A DNA stretch of 64,000 nt, taken from assembly GCF_030409215.1 (NCBI RefSeq), contig NZ_JAUFPL010000028.1:301630-365629 (forward strand). The letters are read 5' to 3'. The notes beneath the pieces are model-generated. The model saw nothing but the letters and a program-made list of their open reading frames with translations, searched no databases and was not told where the DNA came from. This document shows, in pieces, positions 8,450-16,224 of the stretch. The stretch is from Halomonas ramblicola. Its GTDB lineage: Bacteria > Pseudomonadota > Gammaproteobacteria > Pseudomonadales > Halomonadaceae. The position numbers and the translations under genes are program-made. How positions within the stretch are numbered: the first letter of the stretch is position 1; the number at the start of each line of letters is the position of its first letter.

Positions 8450-9970
8450 TCAGTCGCCTTCGGGGCCACCGGCGGCGGTCTGCATGCGTCGGCGCAGGAT
8501 CGGCCCCACGATATAGGGCAGGATCAGACCCAGTCCGGCGAACACCCACAGGCCGATGGCCAGGCCGCTGTCCCACAGGATGGTCCAGTCACCGTCGGAA
8601 ATGTCCATGGCGTGGCGCAGGTTCTTCTCCATCTCCGGGCCCAGCAGCAGACCGAGGATGATCGGCACCAGGGGGATCTCCAACTTGCGGAAGATGTACC
8701 CGGCCACGCCGAAGGCCACCATGAAGTAGAGGTCGAAGGTGGTGTTGCTGATCGAGTAGATGCCCACGAAGGCGATCATGGTCACCACCGGCAGCAGGAA
8801 CATCGGCGGCACCGACAGCAGCTTGACGAAGATGCCCACCAGCGGGATGTTCAGCACCAGCAGCAGGAAGTTGCCGATCAGCAGTGCGGCGATCACGCCC
8901 CAGACGATGTCGGCGTTCTGGGTGAACATCAGCGGCCCGGGGGTGATGTTCAGCGAGATCAGCAGCGCCAGCAGCACCGCCGTGGTGCCGCTGCCCGGCA
9001 CGCCGAGGGTCAGCATGGGCACCAGCGCCCCGCTGGAGGCGCCGTTGTTGCCGGCCTCGGGGCCGGCCACGCCGCGCGGGTCGCCCTGGCCGAAGTAGCC
9101 CTTCTTGCCCACGATCTTCTTCTCGAGGGTATAGCCGATAAAGCTGCCCAAGGAAGCGCCTGCACCAGGGAGCACCCCCGCAATGAAGCCGAGGATGCCG
9201 CCCCGGAAGCTGGAGGGCAGAATGAAGCGGATGTCCTTCCATTTCAGCGTGAGCTTGTTGACGGCCATCTTCGCCTTGCCGCCGCCGGCCTTCTCCTCGA
9301 TGAAGAACAGCAGCTCGGAGATGGCGAACAGCCCGACGATGGCGATGATGAAGTCCACGCCCTCGTAGAGCTCCAGGGTGCCGAAGGTGTAGCGCTGCAC
9401 GCCGGTGTTGTCGATGCCCACGGTGGCGATCATCAACCCGATGGCGGCGGCCACCACGGTCTTCATGGGGTTCTTGCCGGTGATCCCGCCGAGGGTGGCG
9501 AAGGCCAGCAGGAAGAGCGCGAAGTACTCCGCCGGGCCGAAGGTCAGGGCGAAGTCGGCGAGCAAGGGTGCCAGCAGGATCAACCCGATGGTGGCGATCA
9601 GGCTGCCGATGAAGGAGGCCACGGCGGAGATCGCCAGGGCCTCGGAGGCCTTGCCCTGCTGGGCCATGGGATAGCCGTCGAGGCAGGTCATCATCGCCGG
9701 CTCGTCGCCAGGAATGTTGAGCAGGATCGACGAGATGCGCCCGCCGTACATGGCGCCGGCATAGACCGCGGTGAGCATGATCATCGCGGTCTCGGGGCGC
9801 AGCCCCAGGGTGAAGGCCAGCGGGATCAGGATGGCCACGCCATTGGCCGGGCCGAGTCCCGGCAGGGCGCCGATCAGGGTGCCGAGGAAGGCCCCCAGCA
9901 GCGCGAACATCAGGTTGTGCGGGGCCAGGGCGACGCCGAAGCCGTCGATCAGGAAGCCAAGGGTCTCCAT
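8450..9970 (-). CDS. tctA: Tripartite tricarboxylate transporter large permease TctA
   Basis: Large (12-TM class) inner-membrane subunit of a TTT-family transporter, 506 residues. It begins METLGFLIDGFGVALAPHNL and has the conserved GTLIGALPGLGPANGVAIL loop and GRISSILLNIPGDEPAMMTCLDGYPMA segment diagnostic of TctA. A second G/P-rich loop (GVLPGAGASLGSFIGY, VAGPEAGNNGASSGALVPMLTLGVPGSGTTAVLL) gives the inverted-repeat pattern of the family. The start at 9970 overlaps the tctB stop (TGATG), so translation is coupled. It is last in the tctC-B-A operon. Citrate or a similar tricarboxylate is the likely substrate, given TctDE and acl next door. Confidence 0.93.
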   Translation of the reverse strand: METLGFLIDGFGVALAPHNLMFALLGAFLGTLIGALPGLGPANGVAILIPLAFTLGLRPETAMIMLTAVYAGAMYGGRISSILLNIPGDEPAMMTCLDGYPMAQQGKASEALAISAVASFIGSLIATIGLILLAPLLADFALTFGPAEYFALFLLAFATLGGITGKNPMKTVVAAAIGLMIATVGIDNTGVQRYTFGTLELYEGVDFIIAIVGLFAISELLFFIEEKAGGGKAKMAVNKLTLKWKDIRFILPSSFRGGILGFIAGVLPGAGASLGSFIGYTLEKKIVGKKGYFGQGDPRGVAGPEAGNNGASSGALVPMLTLGVPGSGTTAVLLALLISLNITPGPLMFTQNADIVWGVIAALLIGNFLLLVLNIPLVGIFVKLLSVPPMFLLPVVTMIAFVGIYSISNTTFDLYFMVAFGVAGYIFRKLEIPLVPIILGLLLGPEMEKNLRHAMDISDGDWTILWDSGLAIGLWVFAGLGLILPYIVGPILRRRMQTAAGGPEGD

Positions 9971-10422
9971 CAGCTCACCTCCAGGAACGAGAGCAGGCCC
10001 AGCGGCAGCGCCAGGTCGAGGGCGAAGTTGAACAGCAGGAAGACCACCACACCCGACGCCGCGCCGGTGGCGAAGGCTCGCACCGGGGCGGAGCCCATGC
10101 GCCAGCACAGGGTGCCCACCGCCAGGGTGGTGCTGATGATGAAGCCCAGCGGCTGCAGCAGCATGGCGTAGAGGATCAGCACCACCACGGCGATGATCAG
10201 CTCGACACCGGTGCGGCTCCACGGCCAGGCGTTATCCGGATCCGGCCGCACGACCATGTAGAGGCTGGAGAGTGCCAGCACGACGGCCAGCAGGCGTGGA
10301 AAGGTCTCGGGACCGACGGCTTCGGTCCCCCCGAACGGCTCGGGGAACTGGGTGGTGCCCCAGCCGTACGCGACGGCCAGGACAATCATCAGGACCCCGA
10401 AGATGCGGTCGTTGAAGGTCAT
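9970..10422 (-). CDS. tctB: Tripartite tricarboxylate transporter small permease TctB
   Basis: Small membrane subunit of the TTT transporter, 150 residues with four predicted membrane segments (residues about 5-22, 44-60, 73-92 and 118-140). Sequence in TctB is poorly conserved, so the call rests on length, topology and position between tctC and tctA. The PLGFIISTTLAVGTLCWRMG stretch is typical. Start and stop overlap both neighbours (TAATG with tctC, TGATG with tctA). Confidence 0.88.
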   Translation of the reverse strand: MTFNDRIFGVLMIVLAVAYGWGTTQFPEPFGGTEAVGPETFPRLLAVVLALSSLYMVVRPDPDNAWPWSRTGVELIIAVVVLILYAMLLQPLGFIISTTLAVGTLCWRMGSAPVRAFATGAASGVVVFLLFNFALDLALPLGLLSFLEVS

Positions 10423-11408
10423 TACTGAATCAGCCCGATGTCCTTGGAGAGGGTTTCGATCTCGGCGATCTGGTCCTTGACGAAGGTCTCGAACTCACCG
10501 GCGCTCATGTGGAACGGCATCAGGCCGTTCTGGGTCATGACGCTCTGCCACTCCTCGCTTTCGTAGATGGTGTCCATGGCGTCGACCCAGTACCCTTTGG
10601 CCTCGTCGGAGATGTCGGCCGGCATGTAGAAGCCGCGCCAGTTGGGGCCGAGGGCATCGATACCCTGCTCCATGGCGGTGGGGATCTCCGAGAACTCGCC
10701 GGGCAGGCGCTCCTCTGAGAGCACGGCCAGGACGCGCAGGTCGCCGGATTCCATGAAGCCCTGGGCCTCGGTGATGTCGCCGGTGAAGGCGTCCACGTGA
10801 CCCCCGATCACCTGGGTCAGGGCCTCGCCGCCGTTGTTGTACGACAGGTAAGGCACCCTCGGCAGGTTCTCGACATCGGCGGCCTGGGCGGCGATCAGCA
10901 CCTTGAGGTGATCCCAGCCGCCCTTGGCGCTGCCCCCGGCGAACTTGACGCTGCGTGGGTCTTCCTTGAGGGCATCCATCAGCTCATTGAGATCTTCGTA
11001 CTCGGAATCCACCGACACGGCGATGATGCCGTAGTCGGCACCCAGGGCCCCGATCCAGTTGACCATGTCGGCGTTCATGTTCGGGAACTGCCCCTGGGCC
11101 AGTCGCGTGGTGGTGGCGGTGGAGGCCGCCACCAGCAACTGCTCGTCGCCGGCACGCTTGCTGACGGTATGACCGAAGGCCACACCGCCGCCGGCACCGG
11201 CCATGTTGATGGTCTGGACGCTGCGCGGGACGATATCCAGGTCCTCCATCACCTTGCCGACACTGCGGCAGGTGAAGTCCCAGCCGCCGCCCGGGTCGGC
11301 GGGTGCCAGGCACTCCACCTTGCCCTCGGGCTCGAAGGCCTGGGCGCCACCGGCGCCCACGGCGAAGACGGTAACGGCAAACAGCTTGAGCGGCGTTTTC
11401 ATCGACAT
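10422..11408 (-). CDS. tctC: Tricarboxylate-binding periplasmic protein TctC
   Basis: Periplasmic solute receptor of the TTT transporter, 328 residues. The signal peptide ends near GGAQAF (residue about 24). The mature protein shows Bug/TctC features: VECLAPADPGGGWDFTCRSVGK at the start, NMAGAGGGVAFGHTVSKRAGDE, and WRGFYMPADISDEAKGYW. The start ATG TCG ATG follows AGAGGAC. First gene of the tctCBA operon, transcribed divergently from the iclR-tctDE operon, which probably controls it. Relatives bind citrate or tricarballylate; the ligand here is inferred. Confidence 0.92.
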   Translation of the reverse strand: MSMKTPLKLFAVTVFAVGAGGAQAFEPEGKVECLAPADPGGGWDFTCRSVGKVMEDLDIVPRSVQTINMAGAGGGVAFGHTVSKRAGDEQLLVAASTATTTRLAQGQFPNMNADMVNWIGALGADYGIIAVSVDSEYEDLNELMDALKEDPRSVKFAGGSAKGGWDHLKVLIAAQAADVENLPRVPYLSYNNGGEALTQVIGGHVDAFTGDITEAQGFMESGDLRVLAVLSEERLPGEFSEIPTAMEQGIDALGPNWRGFYMPADISDEAKGYWVDAMDTIYESEEWQSVMTQNGLMPFHMSAGEFETFVKDQIAEIETLSKDIGLIQ

Positions 11409-11474
11409 TGTTCTGTCCTCTTGCGCTGTGGGAGATCGGCAAGGCGAATCGGCCTTGCCAGGCGTTGTCGACTT

Positions 11475-11506
11475 CCTTACAATTCTGTAAGGCAGAACAA
11501 CGTTCT
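11475..11506. promoter_or_regulatory. Two palindromes in the tctC/iclR divergent control region
   Basis: CCTTACA-ATTC-TGTAAGG (11475-11492) is a perfect 7-bp inverted repeat. Immediately beside it, AGAAC-AAC-GTTCT (11494-11506) is a perfect 5-bp inverted repeat. Both lie in the 205-bp region between the divergent starts of tctC and the IclR-type gene. They are plausible operators for the IclR-type protein and/or TctD; which binds which is unknown. Confidence 0.5.
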
Positions 11507-11613
11507 TCAGGATGGAAAGTTAGGGGGCGGCGTCGTTCGAGTCAACGACGATCCGGCAAATTACGACCAAAGTTTCATACCGGGATGCCACACCCGGAAG
11601 GAGTCTTGTCAGT

Positions 11614-12231
11614 ATGGCTCAAGATCGCGTGGAAGCCGTGGAACGGGCGTTGACCGTGCTGGAGGCCTTCGACTCCGACCAGCAGGCCTTCAGCCTCGCC
11701 GAGTTGGCCCAGGCCACTGGTTTCTACAAGAGCACCCTGCTGCGCCTGCTGGGCTCGCTGGCGCGCTTCGACTATGTCAGGCGCGACAAGGCGGGCCTCT
11801 GGCACCTGGGCGAAAGCCCCCGGCGCCTGGCCCGTCGGCAGGACCCCCACCGCCTGCTCGCGACGCGGGTCCAGCCGCTGCTCGACGATCTGGCCGCACG
11901 GCTCGACGAGACGGCTTCCCTGCTCGAGCAGACCCGCGAGGGCATCGAGTGCCGGCTGGTGGCCCTGCCGGCCGCCACGCTGCGCCATGACCTGCGCCCC
12001 GGCATGGCCTGGTCGCCGGCCACCGACGACACGCCCTGTCCTGCGCTCGCCGGCGGCCGCATGGTCGCCCACCCACTGCCCACCACGCCGGGGGCACCGC
12101 TACGCTGGCTGGCCGTGTCGGGCCCCGAGGGCCGCCTGGTGGCCGCCGACGCGACCCTGGCCCTGGCCGAGGCCAGCGCCCGGCTCGAGGCACAGCGCCG
12201 CGACACCCCCATCCCGGAGGTGACCCCATGA
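11614..12231 (+). CDS. Short IclR-family transcriptional regulator
   Basis: DNA-binding regulator, 205 residues. The N-terminus is an IclR-type winged helix (VEAVERALTVLEAFDSDQQAFSLAELAQATGFYKSTLLRLLGSL, residues 6-50). IclR proteins are usually 250-270 residues; here the effector domain is shortened (about 120 residues) and ends in an acidic/alanine-rich tail, so ligand binding may be altered. AAGGAG precedes the ATG. Its last codons overlap tctD by ATGA, making it first in iclR-tctD-tctE-PBP, divergent from tctCBA. It probably acts on the shared intergenic region. Confidence 0.8.
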   Translation: MAQDRVEAVERALTVLEAFDSDQQAFSLAELAQATGFYKSTLLRLLGSLARFDYVRRDKAGLWHLGESPRRLARRQDPHRLLATRVQPLLDDLAARLDETASLLEQTREGIECRLVALPAATLRHDLRPGMAWSPATDDTPCPALAGGRMVAHPLPTTPGAPLRWLAVSGPEGRLVAADATLALAEASARLEAQRRDTPIPEVTP

Positions 12232-12893
12232 GGCTATTGCTGGTGGAGGACGATCCGCTGCTGGCCGGCTCCCTGCTGGGGCTGCTGAGCGGCGGCGACC
12301 AGGAGGTCGAGCACCTGGCCGATGGCGGCGAGGCCCTGGCCCGGCTGTCGCGGCCCGGCCACGGCGTCGACCTGCTGCTGCTGGACCTCAACCTGCCGGG
12401 GCGCGGCGGCCTCGAGGTGCTCGCGGCGCTGCGCGGTCACGACCGCGAGACGCCGGTGCTGGTACTGACCGCCCGCGGCGCCGTCGAGGACCGCGTGCGC
12501 GGCCTCGACCTGGGCGCCGACGACTACCTCGCCAAGCCGTTCGCCCTGGACGAGTTGGAGGCCAGGGTGCGTGCCCTGCTGCGTCGCCACGCCCGCGCCA
12601 CCCAGCTCGCCCTGGGACCGCTCGGCCTGGACGCCGCCACCCTGAGCTTCACCCTGGACGGCGAGCCCTTCCCCCTGCCGCCGCGCGAGCAGCGCTTGCT
12701 GGCCTGCCTGCTGCGCCACGCCGGGCAGCCGGTGGAGAAGGCGCGGCTCGCCGAGGAGGCCTTCGGCGGCGAGCCGATGGGCGACAACGCCATCGAGGTC
12801 TATGTGCATCGCCTGCGCAAGCGCCTGCCCGCAGGCCAACTGGCGCTGAGGACGGTGCGCGGCCTGGGGTACCTGCTGGAAGCCGAGTCGTGA
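12228..12893 (+). CDS. tctD: OmpR-family response regulator TctD
   Basis: Cytoplasmic response regulator, 221 residues. The receiver domain has acidic residues ED (7-8), phospho-acceptor Asp53 (LLLLDLNLPG) and Lys103 (YLAKPF). The C-terminal winged helix ends VYVHRLRKRLPAGQLALRTVRGLGYLLE, typical of OmpR/PhoB. TctD with TctE activates tctCBA in Salmonella-type systems; here it is divergent from tctCBA, as expected for its regulator. Start overlaps the upstream gene (ATGA) and stop overlaps tctE (GTGA). Confidence 0.9.
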   Translation: MRLLLVEDDPLLAGSLLGLLSGGDQEVEHLADGGEALARLSRPGHGVDLLLLDLNLPGRGGLEVLAALRGHDRETPVLVLTARGAVEDRVRGLDLGADDYLAKPFALDELEARVRALLRRHARATQLALGPLGLDAATLSFTLDGEPFPLPPREQRLLACLLRHAGQPVEKARLAEEAFGGEPMGDNAIEVYVHRLRKRLPAGQLALRTVRGLGYLLEAES

Positions 12894-14263
12894 CGCTGGC
12901 CGGCAGCCTCTACGGACGCCTGCTCGCCTGGCTGGCCCTGCCGCTGCTGGCGCTGGGCGCCCTGCTGCTGCTGCAGGCCTGGTTCGAGGCCCGCGATACC
13001 GCCGACCGCGCCTACGACCGCCTGCTCGACGCTGCCACCCTGGCGATCGCCGAGCAGGTGCAGTGGCAGGACGAGCGGCTGTGGCTCGACCTGCCCCCCG
13101 CCGCCCTGGAAATGCTGGCCAGCGATGCCCAGGAGCGCGTCTTCTACACCCTGGTGGACCAGCAGGGCCACTACATCACCGGCAATGCCCGGCTGCCCGC
13201 CCATCCCGGTGACGACGCGGCGAGTGGCGACACCCTCCTCTACGGCGACATCGAGTGGCACGGCATGCCGCTGCGACAGGGCGTACGCCGCTCGCGGCTC
13301 GAGGACTGGCGCAGCCGCGAGCGCTTCGAGGTGCGGGTCGCCCATACCCGCGAGGGGCGCGACGCCCTGAGGATCGAGCTGCTGCGCGGCAACCTGGCCG
13401 GCATCCTGGGCATGGGCGCCCTGGCGGTGGTGACCCTGCTGCTGGCGGTGCGCGTGGCGCTGGTGCCCCTGACCCGCCTGCGTCACGCCATCCGCGCCCG
13501 GGACCCACGCACCCTGGCCTCCCTCGACCTGGCCCTGCCCCGGGAGCTCGCCGAGCTGCGCGAGGCACTCAACGAGCTGCTGGCGCGCATGCGCCGGGTG
13601 CGCGCCAACCAGGAGCGCTTCATCGGCGACGCCTCCCACCAGCTGCGCACCCCCCTGGCGGGCATCTCCGCCCGGGCCGAGCTGGCCCTGCGCCGCCAGT
13701 CGCCCGATGAGTGGCGCGCGGCCCTGGAGACGATCCATGCCACCAGCGAGCGCACCACCCGCCTGGCCATGCAGCTGCTCTCCCTGACCCGCCTCGACAA
13801 TCCCGAGTACCGGCCCGAACACCGGCCGCTCGACCTCAACGCCTGCGTGCGCCAGACGGTGCGCGACCACTGGGTGACCTGCCACCAGGCCGGGGTCGAC
13901 CTGGGCGCCGACTGCGCCGAGGGCGAGGTGAGCGTGGCCGGCACCGACTGGCAGCTCGCCGAGGCGCTGGGCAACCTGGTGGACAATGCGCGGCGCTACG
14001 GCGCCCGCCACATCACCCTGGCCACCCGGCGTGCGCCGCCCCGGCTGGTCGTGGAAGACGATGGTCCGGGAATCCCGCGCGAGCGTCGCCTGCTGGTGCT
14101 GCGGCCCTTCCACCGCGGCCGCGACGACGGCGAGGGCTCGGGCCTGGGACTGGCCATCGTCGACGGCATCGCCCGCAACCACGGCGCCCGCCTGACCCTC
14201 GGCGAGGGCGAGCAGGGCCGCGGGTTGCGGGTGGAACTGCGCTTCCCGGAGGCCTCCCCATGA
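12890..14263 (+). CDS. tctE: Tricarboxylate sensor histidine kinase TctE
   Basis: Inner-membrane sensor kinase, 457 residues, GTG start overlapping the tctD stop. TM1 is at residues 9-29. A periplasmic sensor domain of about 140 residues follows (VFYTLVDQQGHYITGNARLP is typical of TctE N-terminal domains), then TM2 at 171-193 and HAMP. The H-box FIGDASHQLRTPLAG holds His250. The ATP-binding domain has NLVDNARRYG and GSGLGLAIVDGIARNHG. The sensor presumably detects the tricarboxylate, perhaps with the periplasmic protein encoded immediately downstream (ATGA overlap). Confidence 0.9.
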   Translation: MTLAGSLYGRLLAWLALPLLALGALLLLQAWFEARDTADRAYDRLLDAATLAIAEQVQWQDERLWLDLPPAALEMLASDAQERVFYTLVDQQGHYITGNARLPAHPGDDAASGDTLLYGDIEWHGMPLRQGVRRSRLEDWRSRERFEVRVAHTREGRDALRIELLRGNLAGILGMGALAVVTLLLAVRVALVPLTRLRHAIRARDPRTLASLDLALPRELAELREALNELLARMRRVRANQERFIGDASHQLRTPLAGISARAELALRRQSPDEWRAALETIHATSERTTRLAMQLLSLTRLDNPEYRPEHRPLDLNACVRQTVRDHWVTCHQAGVDLGADCAEGEVSVAGTDWQLAEALGNLVDNARRYGARHITLATRRAPPRLVVEDDGPGIPRERRLLVLRPFHRGRDDGEGSGLGLAIVDGIARNHGARLTLGEGEQGRGLRVELRFPEASP

Positions 14264-15372
14264 CCCTGCGCCGTCTCGCCCGCCTGGCGTCCCTCGCCAC
14301 GCTCTGCCTGCTGCCCTTCGCGGTTTACGCCGAGGAGACGCTGCACCTGCCGGCCGAGGCCTCGGCCGGTCCGATGCGCCCCCTGGTGATCCACGCCGCC
14401 CTGGACCTGCCCCAGGCGCGCCCGCTGCTGGAGGACTTTCACCGCCGCCACCCGCAGATCGACCTGACCTACCGCAACCTCACCACCCTGGCCCTGCACG
14501 AGCGCTTCCTAGAGCGGCCCGACGAGGCCGACGTGATGATCTCCTCGGCCATGCCCTGGCAGTTCGCCCTGGCCAACGAGGGGCACGCCCGTCCGCTGGG
14601 CGGCCCCATCCTCGACGCCTGGCCCGCCTGGGCACGCTGGCGCGACGAGCTGGTCGCCTTCACCTTCGAACCCATCGTCATGGTGGTCCACCGCGACCTG
14701 GCCGAACTCGCCGAGCCGCCACGCAACCACGCCGAGCTGCTGGCACTGCTGAACGGCCATCGCCAGGCGCTGGCGGGGCGCGTGGCCAGCTATGACCCGG
14801 TGCGCAGCGGCGCGGGCTACGGCTATGCCATGGAGGAGTCGCGACTGTCGCCGCGCTACTGGGACCTGGTGGCCGCGCTGGGCGCCGCCGAGGCCGAGCT
14901 GGTGGAGACCACCGGGGCGATGCTCGACGGCCTGGTCGAGGGCCGCTTCCTGATCGGCTACAACCTGCTGGGCAGCTATGCCGCTCCCATCGTCGAGGCA
15001 AACCCGCAGCTCGAGTTGGTGATCCCCGACGACTACGCCCTGGTCACCCAGCGCCTGGCCTTCGTGCCCCGCCGGGCCCCGCACCCGGATACCGCCACCC
15101 TGTTCGTGGACTACCTGTTGAGCGTGGAGGGACAGCGCACCCTGGCCGAGCGCACCTCGCTGGGAGCCATCCATCCGGGGCTGGACGGACCGGGCACCGC
15201 CGCTGAGCTGCGCGGGCGCCTCGGTGACGCGCTTCGGCCGCCCGGCCTGGGGCCGGGCCTGCTCGCCGCCCTGGACCGGCTCAAGCGACGCGCCCTGCTG
15301 GCGCGCTGGCAACGCGAGTTTCGCCGCGACCCCGGGGACGCCGACAGTGCCGCGGCACCCGCCGCCGACTAG
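14260..15372 (+). CDS. Periplasmic solute-binding protein coupled to TctDE
   Basis: Extracellular solute-binding protein, 370 residues, resembling the iron(III)/phosphoglycerate-type (type II) binding proteins. Signal peptide [20 protein letters not shown] is cut after AVYA (residue about 24). The N-terminal lobe begins [24 protein letters not shown], followed by [19 protein letters not shown]. No ABC permease or ATPase is linked; the gene overlaps tctE by 4 nt. By analogy with PgtC beside PgtAB, it may be a signalling cofactor that presents ligand to TctE rather than a transporter receptor. That role is inference. Its stop shares the palindrome CTAG with the convergent cobA stop. Confidence 0.75.
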   Translation: MTLRRLARLASLATLCLLPFAVYAEETLHLPAEASAGPMRPLVIHAALDLPQARPLLEDFHRRHPQIDLTYRNLTTLALHERFLERPDEADVMISSAMPWQFALANEGHARPLGGPILDAWPAWARWRDELVAFTFEPIVMVVHRDLAELAEPPRNHAELLALLNGHRQALAGRVASYDPVRSGAGYGYAMEESRLSPRYWDLVAALGAAEAELVETTGAMLDGLVEGRFLIGYNLLGSYAAPIVEANPQLELVIPDDYALVTQRLAFVPRRAPHPDTATLFVDYLLSVEGQRTLAERTSLGAIHPGLDGPGTAAELRGRLGDALRPPGLGPGLLAALDRLKRRALLARWQREFRRDPGDADSAAAPAAD

Positions 15373-16205
15373 CGGGTGCGGCGCTCAGCGGTCTCCCAGC
15401 CGGCGGCGCCGGCCCGCGCCGCCTCGAACCAGGCCAGGCGATCGTGCAGCGCCACCACGCCGCCCACGATGGTCAGGGTGGGAGGATGCAGGGCCGCCTC
15501 GGCGAGGCCCGCCGGCAGGGTCGCCAGGCTGGCGCGATGCACCCGCTGGCGGGCCGTGGAGCCCTGCTCGATCAGCGCCACCGGCGTCTCGCCGGGCAGG
15601 CCATGGGCGACCAGTTGCCGGCAGATCTCCGGCAGGCCGTGCAGGCCCATGTAGAACACCAGGGTCTGGCCCGGGCGGGCCAGCGCCGGCCAGTCCAGGT
15701 CGGCGCTGCCGTCCTTGAGGTGGCCGGTGATGAAGTGCACCGACTGGGCGTGGTCACGGTGGGTGAGCGGGATGCCCGCATAGGCGGCGCAGCCCGAGGC
15801 GGCGGTGATGCCGGGGATCACCTCGAAGTCGACGCCGGCCTCCGCCAGGGCCTCGAGCTCCTCGCCGCCACGCCCGAAGATGAAGGGATCGCCGCCCTTG
15901 AGGCGCACCACGCGCCGGCCCGCCCGCGCCCAGTCCACCAGCGCCTGGTTGATCTCCTCCTGGGGCAGGCTGTGGTCGGAGCGGGCCTTGCCCACGTAGA
16001 GGCGCTGCGCCGCCGGATTGGCCAGGGCCAGCACCTCGCGGCTCACCAGGCGATCGTGGAGGATCACCTCCGCCGCCTCGAGGCGTCTGAGCGCCTTGAG
16101 GGTCAGCAGCTCGGGGTCACCGGGCCCGGCGCCAACCAGGCTGACGCCGCCACGCGCCTCCCCCTGCGCACCCTCGGTCCTGTCTGGGAATCGACCGGCG
16201 CTCAT
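15369..16205 (-). CDS. cobA: Uroporphyrinogen-III C-methyltransferase (SUMT)
   Basis: Transfers two methyl groups from S-adenosylmethionine to uroporphyrinogen III, giving precorrin-2 for siroheme or cobalamin. 278 residues, the single-domain SUMT size. Conserved signatures: [20 protein letters not shown] at residue 21, [17 protein letters not shown] near 100, [20 protein letters not shown] near 128. No cysG-type NAD-dehydrogenase domain. The first 20 residues are non-conserved, so a later start is possible. It ends tail-to-tail with the TctE-linked binding-protein gene, sharing CTAG. The NSS transporter gene lies 19 bp upstream on the same strand. Confidence 0.92.
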   Translation of the reverse strand: MSAGRFPDRTEGAQGEARGGVSLVGAGPGDPELLTLKALRRLEAAEVILHDRLVSREVLALANPAAQRLYVGKARSDHSLPQEEINQALVDWARAGRRVVRLKGGDPFIFGRGGEELEALAEAGVDFEVIPGITAASGCAAYAGIPLTHRDHAQSVHFITGHLKDGSADLDWPALARPGQTLVFYMGLHGLPEICRQLVAHGLPGETPVALIEQGSTARQRVHRASLATLPAGLAEAALHPPTLTIVGGVVALHDRLAWFEAARAGAAGWETAERRTR

Positions 16206-16224
16206 ATTCCATTACCTCCAGCAA

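Noticed and set aside
11475..11492. TyrR/PhhR box near tctC
   Set aside because: CTTACA/TGTAAG halves are present but in inverted order and with 4-nt spacing, unlike TGTAAA-N6-TTTACA; treated as a separate operator.
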